The notes under the pieces are model-generated. The model worked only from the letters and a program-made list of their open reading frames with translations. It did not search any database and was not told where the DNA came from. The position numbers and the translations under genes are program-made. Below, one piece after another: positions 34,859 through 41,867 of a stretch of DNA of 64,000 bases. Every line of letters begins with the position of its first letter. The first letter of the stretch is position 1. Source of the DNA: Rhodovarius lipocyclicus (GTDB lineage Bacteria > Pseudomonadota > Alphaproteobacteria > Acetobacterales > Acetobacteraceae); assembly GCF_009900765.1 (NCBI RefSeq), contig NZ_JAAABL010000010.1, forward strand, positions 1-64,000, given 5' to 3'.

Positions 34859-34879
34859 GGGTGCCGCCCTCCGGCACCC
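34859..34879 (-). terminator. GC-rich hairpin between ltnD-like and lipoprotein genes
   Basis: A perfect 8-base stem (GGGTGCCG / CGGCACCC) with a 5-base loop. It lies about 114 bases past the 3' end of the dehydrogenase gene and 28 bases upstream of the lipoprotein start on the minus strand. Terminator or leader structure. Confidence 0.35.
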
Positions 34880-34992
34880 GCCGCGGGGGAGCCCCGCATG
34901 AGAGGCACTCTGCCCCCCGCCCGTGGCGGGATCACGCCGGGTTCAGGGCGGGGCGCGGCGGAATGGTGATGTTTTGATGGCGGGGCGGCGCC

Positions 34993-35886
34993 TTACGCCT
35001 CCCCGGGCAGCTTGATCCCCGTCATCGCCTGATAGGCCCGGATGACGAAGGCATCGTCCTTTCCGCCATGGCCCTGCGCGGCGGCGGCCACGAACAACTG
35101 CATGGCCTGCGCGGCCAGCGGCACGGGGGATTGCACCTCCCGCGCCATGGCCTCCACCAGGCCCAGATCCTTGACGAAGATGTTCACCGCCGAATGCGGG
35201 GTCTCGTCCCCGGCCAGCACATGGGCCATGCGGTTCTCGAACATCCAGCTGTTGCCGGCGGCGCCGGTCACCACGCCATAGACCTGTCCTGGGTCCAGCC
35301 CCGCCTTGATGGCCAGCGCCATCGCCTCGGCGGCCACTGCGATGTGCACCCCGGCCAGAAGCTGGTGCGTGACCTTCATGGTGGCACCCATGCCCGGCTC
35401 CTCGCCCAGCCGCCACACCTGGGCGGCCACCGCCCCCAGCACCGGGGCGGCGGCGGTGAAGACCGCCTCGGGCCCGCTGGCCATCACCGTCATGGTGCCC
35501 GCATGCGCCGCCTTGGACCCGCCGGAGACCGGGGCATCCAGATAGAGGAAACCTTGCGCCGTGGCATCGGCGGCCAGGGCCCGCGCGTCGGCAGGCGCCA
35601 TGGTGGCGCAGACCACCAGCACCGCGCCCGGGGCCAGGCGGGGGGCGCAGCCCTCGGGGCCGAACAGGGCGGCGCGGGCCTGGGCGGCGTTGACCGTCAG
35701 CACCAGCACGGCCTCCGTGCCCTGGGGGATATCGGCCGCGCGGGGCACGGCGGTGCCGCCCGCATCCTCGAAGGCGGTGCGGGCGGCGGGGTTCGGGTCC
35801 ACCCCCGTGACGGCGTGCCCGGCCTTGAGCAGCGCGCGCGCCGCCCCCTGCCCCATGCTGCCCAGCCCGATCGCGGCGACCTTCAT
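34993..35886 (-). CDS. NAD-dependent beta-hydroxyacid dehydrogenase, L-threonate dehydrogenase-like
   Basis: 297 residues. The Rossmann start VAAIGLGSMGQGAARAL binds NAD, the substrate loop DAPVSGGSKAAHAGTM follows, and the catalytic Lys lies in MKVTHQLLAGVH. GAAGNSWMFENRMAHVL and TPHSAVNIFVKDLGLV match LtnD-type L-threonate dehydrogenases more closely than 3-hydroxyisobutyrate dehydrogenases. It would oxidise a 2,3-dihydroxy or 3-hydroxy acid. The ATG overlaps the stop of the flavin monooxygenase gene upstream, so the two are coupled. No other threonate-pathway gene (kinase, isomerase) adjoins, so the substrate is tentative. Confidence 0.88.
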   Translation of the reverse strand: MKVAAIGLGSMGQGAARALLKAGHAVTGVDPNPAARTAFEDAGGTAVPRAADIPQGTEAVLVLTVNAAQARAALFGPEGCAPRLAPGAVLVVCATMAPADARALAADATAQGFLYLDAPVSGGSKAAHAGTMTVMASGPEAVFTAAAPVLGAVAAQVWRLGEEPGMGATMKVTHQLLAGVHIAVAAEAMALAIKAGLDPGQVYGVVTGAAGNSWMFENRMAHVLAGDETPHSAVNIFVKDLGLVEAMAREVQSPVPLAAQAMQLFVAAAAQGHGGKDDAFVIRAYQAMTGIKLPGEA

Positions 35887-37118
35887 GGCGTATAGCTCTC
35901 CCGTTCGTTGAGCAGCACGGGGTCGAACCCGGCCAGCTTCTTGTAGTGCGCGGCCGTCTCGGCCAGTTCCCGCTGGCTGATCACGGCGTTCAGGTCGGTG
36001 AAGCCCTGGGGCGCGCGCTGGTGCACGCGCTCCAGGATCACATCCGGGCCCAGTTCGCGGTTGGCCAGCGTCAGGGCGGCGGTGGGCGGGCGGCGGGCGG
36101 CGTCATAGGCCGCGAGCCCCGCCGCCCAATCCCCGCCGCAGCGGCCCAGATGCATCGCCAGCACCCGCGCATCCAGAATGGCCTGGGACGCACCGTTGGA
36201 GCCGATGGGATACATCGGGTGCGCGGCATCCCCCAGCAGGGTGATGCGCCCCTGGTTCCAGCCGGGCAGCGGGTCGCGGTCCACCATCGGGAATTCATAG
36301 ACGGCCTCGGCCCGGGCCATCAGGGCGGGCACGTCCAGCCAGGGCCAGCGCCAATCCTGGTAATGCGGGATCACCTCCGCCAGGCTGCCCTGGCGGTTCC
36401 AGTCCTCCCGGTTCCAGGGGGTGTCGGCGGGCAGCACGCGCTCGGCGATCCAGTTGATCAGCTGGGTGCCGTCCGGGTTGTGCGCGATCGGGTAGCAGAC
36501 GAATTTCAGGTCGTGATGGCCGCACTGGATCATGGTGGCGCCATCCAGGAAGGGCGGCGCGACGGAGGTCGCGCGCCACAGCACCGCCCCCTTCCAGCGG
36601 GGCGCGCCCTCATCGGGCAGGCGCTCGGCCCGCACGGCGGAATGGATGCCGTCCGCGCCCACCAGCACGCTGCCGCGCGCCTGGCCGCCATCGGCGAAAA
36701 AGGCGGTGACGCCCGCCGCATCCTGCTCGGTGCGGACCAGCCGGCGGCCGGTATGCACGCGCCGGGCGCCGAGGCGCGCCCGCGCCTCCACCATCAGCAG
36801 CATGTGCAGCCGGCCGCGATGGATGCTGTATTGCGGCCAGTCGTAACCCGCGGCCAGGCCCCGCGCCTCCCGCCAGATCTCCTGCCCATGGGCGGAGATG
36901 TAGCGCAGCTCCCGCGTCGCGATGCCGGTCTCGGCCAGCAGGGGTTGCAGCCCCAGCTCGGTCAATTCGCGCACGGCGTGCGGCAGCACATTGATGCCGA
37001 CCCCCAGGGGGCGGACGTCGGCCGCCGCCTCGAACACCTCCACATCGATGCCCGCCGCGTGCAGGGACATGGCGGCCGTCAGACCCCCGATCCCGCCGCC
37101 GATGATGATGACCCCCAT
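35883..37118 (-). CDS. FAD-dependent aromatic-type monooxygenase
   Basis: 411 residues from the ATG at 37118, where the dinucleotide-binding GxGxxG motif begins (GVIIIGGGIGGLTAAMSL). Later motifs are VGADGIHSAVR (DG motif) and LLGDAAHPMYPIGSNGASQAI (GD motif), typical of class A flavoprotein hydroxylases. The pattern resembles the 6-hydroxynicotinate/5-methylphenazine/salicylate-type oxygenases that hydroxylate aromatic or heteroaromatic rings with NAD(P)H. It is translationally coupled to a hydroxyacid dehydrogenase. A 17-base dyad lies in the divergent upstream gap. Confidence 0.87.
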   Translation of the reverse strand: MGVIIIGGGIGGLTAAMSLHAAGIDVEVFEAAADVRPLGVGINVLPHAVRELTELGLQPLLAETGIATRELRYISAHGQEIWREARGLAAGYDWPQYSIHRGRLHMLLMVEARARLGARRVHTGRRLVRTEQDAAGVTAFFADGGQARGSVLVGADGIHSAVRAERLPDEGAPRWKGAVLWRATSVAPPFLDGATMIQCGHHDLKFVCYPIAHNPDGTQLINWIAERVLPADTPWNREDWNRQGSLAEVIPHYQDWRWPWLDVPALMARAEAVYEFPMVDRDPLPGWNQGRITLLGDAAHPMYPIGSNGASQAILDARVLAMHLGRCGGDWAAGLAAYDAARRPPTAALTLANRELGPDVILERVHQRAPQGFTDLNAVISQRELAETAAHYKKLAGFDPVLLNERESYTP

Positions 37119-37175
37119 GCGCCGCCCCTCCCTGGGCAGGGAGTTACGCAGGCGCGGCGGCCTCACGCAAGGGAG

Positions 37176-37192
37176 GGATATCCCTGATATCC
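37176..37192. promoter_or_regulatory. Perfect dyad between divergent monooxygenase and peptidase genes
   Basis: The arms GGATATC and GATATCC surround a 3-base spacer. It lies 57 bases upstream of the monooxygenase ATG and 49 bases upstream of the peptidase ATG in the 123-base gap, in a locally AT-enriched stretch. Candidate operator; no regulator gene adjoins. Confidence 0.45.
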
Positions 37193-37241
37193 TTGCCCGC
37201 CCCCATTCCCAAGCGCCGCCCGCGCGCCCACATTCCCCCCG

Positions 37242-38612
37242 ATGCCCCTGACGAGACGCACAGCCATTTCCGCAGCACTCCCCCTGGCCGCCGGCATCGC
37301 CGCGGCCGAAGCCCCCGCGCGCGCGCAGCAGCCCGCCCCATTCACCAGCCGCCCGATCTTCGGCGCCAAGCAATGGCGCCTGGCCAACGGGCTGCGGGTG
37401 GTGCTGGCCGAAAGCCACCGCGCGCCGGTGGTGGCGCATTACGTGTTCTATGGCGCGGGCTCCGGCGAGGACCCGCAGGGAATCGGCGGCGTCGCCCACT
37501 TCATGGAACACATGATGTTCAAGGGCAGCGGCAATGTGCCGAGCGGGGATTTCTCCCGCCTCGTGGCCCGCCAGGGCGGGCAGGACAACGCCTTCACCAG
37601 CCGCGACGTCACCGCCTATTACCAGCATGTCGAATCCTCCCGCCTCGCGCTGGTCATGCGGATGGAGGCGGACCGCATGGCCGGCCCCCTGTTCAACCCG
37701 GCCGAGTTCGAGGCCGAGCGCAGCGTGGTGATCGAGGAACGCCGCCAAGTGGTGGAAAGCCAGCCCCGCAGCAAGTTCCGCGAGGCCTTCGACGCCGCCA
37801 TGTGGGGCCGCCAGCACTGGCGCGGCCGCCCCATCATCGGCTGGGAGGAGGAGATCCGCGCGATCAGCCGCGAGGACATGCTGGCCTTCTTCTCCGCCCG
37901 CTACGCGCCGGGCAACGCCACGCTGGTGGTGGCGGGCGATGTGGAGGAAGCGCGGCTGCGCGAGCTGGCCGAGCAGACCTATGGCCTGATCCCCGCCCGC
38001 GCCTTCACCCCCCGCAACCGGGGGGAGATCCCGATCGCCCCCGCCATGCCGCGCATCGAGCAGACGAGCCCGGTGACGCGGGAGGCCAGCTTCAGCCGCG
38101 CCATCGCCGCCCCTTCGGCCACCTGGGGCGAGACGCGCCACGCCTGGCCGCTGGAGGTGCTGGCCCATGTACTGGGCGGGGGCACGGGTTCGCGCCTGCA
38201 CCGCGCGCTGGTGGAAAGCGGCATCGCCGTCGCGGCGGGGGCCGGGTATGATTCGGACGTGGCGGGGGCCTCGATCTTCAGCGTCTCCGCCACCTTGCGC
38301 GCCCCCAACACGCGGGAGGCGCTGGAGCAGATCGTCGAGGCCGAGCTGCGCCGCCTGGTGCAGGATGGCGTGACGGAGGCCGAGGTCGCGCGCTCCATCC
38401 GCCAGACCACCGCGGGGGCGATGCTGGCGCTGGACGGGCTGGGGGCGGCGCCGCGCATGCTGGGCGGCGCGCTGGCCATCGGCCTGCCGATGGAGGATGT
38501 GGAGCATTGGCCCGAGAAGCTGCGCGCCGTGACCACCGAACAGGTGAATGAGGCCGCGCGCGCCGTGCTGGTGAACCCGCTGACCACCGCCGGCTGGCTG
38601 CTGCCGGCATGA
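37242..38612 (+). CDS. M16 family zinc peptidase (active subunit), exported
   Basis: 456 residues with an RR-type signal peptide (MPLTRRTAISAALPLAAG). The catalytic HxxEH motif is intact as HFMEH (His86, Glu89, His90), with the distal ligand in VVIEERRQV (about Glu166). The rest follows the pitrilysin/processing-peptidase two-domain plan. Such exported bacterial M16 proteins degrade small peptides or act in toxin or cofactor processing (PqqL-like). The stop overlaps the start of a second M16 gene (ATGA), and both chains are expected to form the working dimer. Confidence 0.92.
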   Translation: MPLTRRTAISAALPLAAGIAAAEAPARAQQPAPFTSRPIFGAKQWRLANGLRVVLAESHRAPVVAHYVFYGAGSGEDPQGIGGVAHFMEHMMFKGSGNVPSGDFSRLVARQGGQDNAFTSRDVTAYYQHVESSRLALVMRMEADRMAGPLFNPAEFEAERSVVIEERRQVVESQPRSKFREAFDAAMWGRQHWRGRPIIGWEEEIRAISREDMLAFFSARYAPGNATLVVAGDVEEARLRELAEQTYGLIPARAFTPRNRGEIPIAPAMPRIEQTSPVTREASFSRAIAAPSATWGETRHAWPLEVLAHVLGGGTGSRLHRALVESGIAVAAGAGYDSDVAGASIFSVSATLRAPNTREALEQIVEAELRRLVQDGVTEAEVARSIRQTTAGAMLALDGLGAAPRMLGGALAIGLPMEDVEHWPEKLRAVTTEQVNEAARAVLVNPLTTAGWLLPA

Positions 38613-39889
38613 TCCCGAACGCCACCTCCACCGCCGGCCTGCCGCCGCGCGCGCCCTTCCGCCTGCCCATCCGCATCATCCAGGAAGGCGGCATCACCGC
38701 CTGGCTGGTCGAGGACCAGTCGGTGCCCGTCGTCTCCCTCGAATGGAGCTGGAATGGCGGCGGCGCGCTGGACGCCCCGGGCCAGGAGGGCCGCATGGGC
38801 CTCGGCTTCGCCATGCTGACCGAGGGCGCGGGCGAGCTGAACCACCTGGCCTTCACCGATGCCGCGCGGGATGCGGGCATTTCCCTGCAATTCGGCGCGG
38901 GGCGGGATACGGCCTCGGGCAGCCTGCGGGCACTGAGCGAATCCCTGCCGGAGGCCGTGCGCCTGGCGCGGCTGGCCATGACGGCCCCGCGCCTGGACGC
39001 GCCGGACCTGGACCGGGTGCGGGCGCGCGCCATCGTGGGCACCCGCCAGGCGCTGGAAACCCCGCGCGGCGCGGCCAACCGGGCCTTCTGGGCCGCGGCC
39101 TTTCCGGGCCATCCGGCCGGGCGCGCCGCCACGCCCGAATCCCTGGCCGCCCTGCCGCGGGAGGCCCTGCTGGAGGGCCTGTCGGGCCAGCTGCGGCGCG
39201 ACGGGCTGCAGGTGGCCGCCGCCGGCGCCATCAGCGAGGCCGAGCTGCGCGCCCTGCTGCGGGAGATGTTCGGCACCCTGCCCGCCGGCGCCCCCGCCCC
39301 CCTGCCCAGCCTGCCGCCCATGGCGGATTTCGCGCCGGTGGTGGCGCACAAGGCCGCGCCCCAATCCTCCGTGATGTTCGGCCAGGACGGCCCCTTGCCC
39401 GCCGACCCGCAATGGGAAGCGATGCAGGTGGCGCTGCGCATCCTGGGCGGCAGCGGCTTCTCCTCCCGCCTCATGCGCCGCGTGCGGGAGGAACGGGGCC
39501 TGACCTATGGCATCGGCGCGGGGCTGGACGTGGTGTTCGGCCGCGCCGTGATCCTGGGCCAGGCCAGCACGGACAATGCCCGGGTGGCGGAAATGCTGGC
39601 CCTGCTGCGGGAGATCTGGGCCGGCATGGCCGCCGATGGCCCCACCGCCGAGGAACTGGCCGAGGCCGTGGATTTCCTGAACGGCACGCTGCCGCTGCAA
39701 TTCGCCGACAGCCGGCGCATCGCGGGCGGGCTTCTGGGCCTGATGCAGAACGGCCGATCACCTGCCTGGCTGGAAGGCAGGCCGGCCCGGCTTTCCGCCC
39801 TGACCGTGGCCGATGTCGCCGCGGCGGCACGCCGGTTGGCCACCGCTCCCTTGCGGGTGGTAGTAGCCGGGCAGCCGGTTGGCCTGTAG
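38609..39889 (+). CDS. M16 family peptidase-like protein lacking the zinc motif
   Basis: 426 residues. The fold follows the M16 plan (EGGITAWLVEDQSVPVVSLEWSWNGGGALD, then the C-terminal SSRLMRRVREERGLTYGIGA with Arg/Tyr substrate-binding residues). Where the active partner has HFMEH, this protein has LGFAMLTEGAG, so metal binding is lost. It is the non-catalytic partner, as in mitochondrial-type and PqqF/G-type heterodimers. No signal peptide is obvious, which is odd for a partner of an exported protein; an unrecognised or shared export route must be assumed. It is ATGA-coupled to the active subunit. Confidence 0.88.
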   Translation: MIPNATSTAGLPPRAPFRLPIRIIQEGGITAWLVEDQSVPVVSLEWSWNGGGALDAPGQEGRMGLGFAMLTEGAGELNHLAFTDAARDAGISLQFGAGRDTASGSLRALSESLPEAVRLARLAMTAPRLDAPDLDRVRARAIVGTRQALETPRGAANRAFWAAAFPGHPAGRAATPESLAALPREALLEGLSGQLRRDGLQVAAAGAISEAELRALLREMFGTLPAGAPAPLPSLPPMADFAPVVAHKAAPQSSVMFGQDGPLPADPQWEAMQVALRILGGSGFSSRLMRRVREERGLTYGIGAGLDVVFGRAVILGQASTDNARVAEMLALLREIWAGMAADGPTAEELAEAVDFLNGTLPLQFADSRRIAGGLLGLMQNGRSPAWLEGRPARLSALTVADVAAAARRLATAPLRVVVAGQPVGL

Positions 39890-39899
39890 TGTCCTGCCA

Positions 39900-41558
39900 A
39901 TGAACGAGACTTTCGCAGAAGCCTGGAAGGCGGTGGAAACCGCCGGCCGCACCCCTCGTGCCGATGGCAGCGCCCCTGCCAGCATCCGCCCGCTGTTCGC
40001 GGCGGACCCGAAGCGGTTCGAGCGGTTCTCCTTCGGCGCTGACAACCTGCTGCTGGATATCAGCAAGACCTCCATCGACGACAACGCGATGGCGGCCCTG
40101 CTGAACCTGGCCCGGGCGGCGAAGATGGAGGAATGGCGCGCCGCCATGGCCGAGGGCGGGATGGTCAACGGCACCGAGCGGCGCCGGGCCCTGCACATGG
40201 CGCTGCGCGCGCCCTCCGGCGCCACCACCGGCGCGGGCGGGGCGGCGGTCGCGGCCGAGATCCAGGCCACCTTCGCGCGCATGCACGCCTTCACCCAGGC
40301 CGTGCATGGCGGCGCCATCCGCGGCGCCACCGGTGAGCGCTTCACCCATGTGCTGAACATCGGCATCGGCGGCAGCGATCTGGGCCCCGTCATGGCCACC
40401 CGCGCGCTGATCAACCCGGCCTCGCCCATGGTGGCCCTGCATCTGGGCAATGTGGACGGCCATGGCTGGCGCGCCCTGCTGGCCACCATGGACCCGAAGC
40501 GCACGCTGGTGCTCGTCTCCTCCAAGACCTTCACCACCCAGGAGACCATGGCCAATGCCCGGCTGGTGAAGGGCTGGCTGGCGGAAACCCTGGGCGAGGC
40601 GGGGGCGGCCAGCCACATGGCGGCGCTGTCCAACAACCTGGGCGCCTGCGCCGAATTCGGCATCCCGTCCGAGCGCGTCTTCCCCTTCGGCGACTATGTG
40701 GGCGGGCGGTTTTCCATGTGGTCGGCGATCGGCCTCTCCCTGGCGCTGGCGCTGGGCTGGGATGCCTTCGGCCGCATGCTGGCCGGCGCGCGCGCCATGG
40801 ACCTGCACTTCCTGAAGGCGCCGCTGGAGAAGAACCTGCCGGTGCTGCTGGCGCTGGTGGAGGTGTGGCACGTGAACGCGCTGGGTTATTCCCGCCGCGC
40901 CGTGCTGCCCTATGACGAGCGCCTGCGCCGCCTGCCCGCGCACCTCCAGCAGCTGGAGATGGAGAGCCTGGGCAAGCGCGTGACCATGGACGGCGAACCG
41001 GTGGGCCGCGCCACCGGCCCGGTGGTGTTCGGTGAGCCCGGGACCTCCGCCCAGCACAGCTTCATGCAGCTGGTGCACCAGGGCACCGAGCCCGTGCCGG
41101 TGGATTTCATCCTGATCGCGCGGCCGGACCACCCCTGGGCGGAAAACCACCGCATCCTGCTGGCCAACGGGCTGGCCCAGGCGGAGGGCCTGCTCTCCGG
41201 CAAGGACGAGGCCACGGTGCGGGCGGAGATGGAAAAGGCCGGCGCCGACCCCGCCACCATCGAACGCCTGCTGCCGCACCGCATCTTCCCCGGCGACCGG
41301 CCCAGCACCAGCATCCTGCTGCCGCGGCTGGACCCGTTCTCCTTCGGGCAGCTCATCGCGCTGTACGAGCACAAGGTGGCCGCGCTGGGCGCGCTGTGGA
41401 ACATCAACCCCTTCGACCAGTGGGGCGTGGAACTGGGCAAGCAGCTGGCGGGGCCGCTGCTGAAGGAACTGGAAACCGGCGTGCCGGCGGCCGGCAAGCA
41501 TGACTGCAGCACCGAAGGGCTGCTGCGGGAATTGCTGCGGCTGCGCGACGAAGGGTGA
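39900..41558 (+). CDS. pgi: Glucose-6-phosphate isomerase
   Basis: 552 residues from the ATG at 39900. It interconverts glucose 6-phosphate and fructose 6-phosphate. Motifs are NIGIGGSDLGPVMAT, LVSSKTFTTQETMANA, FPFGDYVGGRFSMWSAIG and the C-terminal FDQWGVELGKQLA signature. Length is standard for the long bacterial form. It begins ten bases after the M16 partner stop, on the same strand, with no functional link apparent. A 21-base palindromic terminator-like hairpin follows ten bases after the stop. Confidence 0.97.
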   Translation: MNETFAEAWKAVETAGRTPRADGSAPASIRPLFAADPKRFERFSFGADNLLLDISKTSIDDNAMAALLNLARAAKMEEWRAAMAEGGMVNGTERRRALHMALRAPSGATTGAGGAAVAAEIQATFARMHAFTQAVHGGAIRGATGERFTHVLNIGIGGSDLGPVMATRALINPASPMVALHLGNVDGHGWRALLATMDPKRTLVLVSSKTFTTQETMANARLVKGWLAETLGEAGAASHMAALSNNLGACAEFGIPSERVFPFGDYVGGRFSMWSAIGLSLALALGWDAFGRMLAGARAMDLHFLKAPLEKNLPVLLALVEVWHVNALGYSRRAVLPYDERLRRLPAHLQQLEMESLGKRVTMDGEPVGRATGPVVFGEPGTSAQHSFMQLVHQGTEPVPVDFILIARPDHPWAENHRILLANGLAQAEGLLSGKDEATVRAEMEKAGADPATIERLLPHRIFPGDRPSTSILLPRLDPFSFGQLIALYEHKVAALGALWNINPFDQWGVELGKQLAGPLLKELETGVPAAGKHDCSTEGLLRELLRLRDEG

Positions 41559-41567
41559 GGCGCTGAA

Positions 41568-41588
41568 CGAGGGGGCGCCGCCCCCTCG
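41568..41588 (+). terminator. Hairpin after pgi
   Basis: A perfect 10-base inverted repeat (CGAGGGGGCG / CGCCCCCTCG) around a single central C, starting ten bases after the pgi stop, so the usable loop is only a few bases. No T tract follows. Sequence 3' of it (GCGCTCCCCCGGCAGG...) resembles intergenic repeats I recall from Acetobacteraceae-type genomes. Confidence 0.55.
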
Positions 41589-41721
41589 CGCTCCCCCGGC
41601 AGGAGCCGAAAGGCCCCTGCACCCCAACCGTTTGGCGCTGACCTTGCCAGCGTATTTCCCATTGATTTTTATCATGAAAATGGCGCCCTACCTGCCAGGG
41701 TAAGGCGCCAATCCATGGGCT

Positions 41722-41744
41722 CAAAGGGTTGCTACAACCCTTTG
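41722..41744 (+). repeat. Hairpin in the leader of the TonB receptor gene
   Basis: A perfect 10-base stem (CAAAGGGTTG / CAACCCTTTG) with a CTA loop, about 125 bases upstream of the receptor start. The 309-base gap 41559-41867 holds only this, the pgi hairpin, two purine-rich runs and the AT-rich promoter region. I see no cobalamin- or TPP-type riboswitch core. Confidence 0.5.
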
Positions 41745-41813
41745 CGGGGATGCCCAAAAGGGAAAAGGAGAGGCAGCGCCCCTTGCCGCTTCCTTGGGGG
41801 CTTGCGCTCATTT

Positions 41814-41855
41814 CGATACAATATAACATCACCCGATACGAAACATTATATCGTA
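41814..41855 (+). promoter_or_regulatory. AT-rich promoter/operator region of the TonB receptor
   Basis: A 40-base AT-rich island in GC-rich surroundings contains an inverted repeat matching at 9 of 10 positions (arms 41817-41826 and 41846-41855) and two CGATAC direct repeats exactly 20 bases apart (41814 and 41834). It ends 12 bases upstream of the start codon, as expected for a repressor site over a promoter. No Fur box was recognised. Confidence 0.45.
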
Positions 41856-41867
41856 CCGGAGCCCGCC

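Noticed and set aside
41559-41867. A cobalamin or other riboswitch upstream of the TonB receptor
   Set aside because: A stem-loop is present, but I could not find the conserved B12-box or TPP core sequences.
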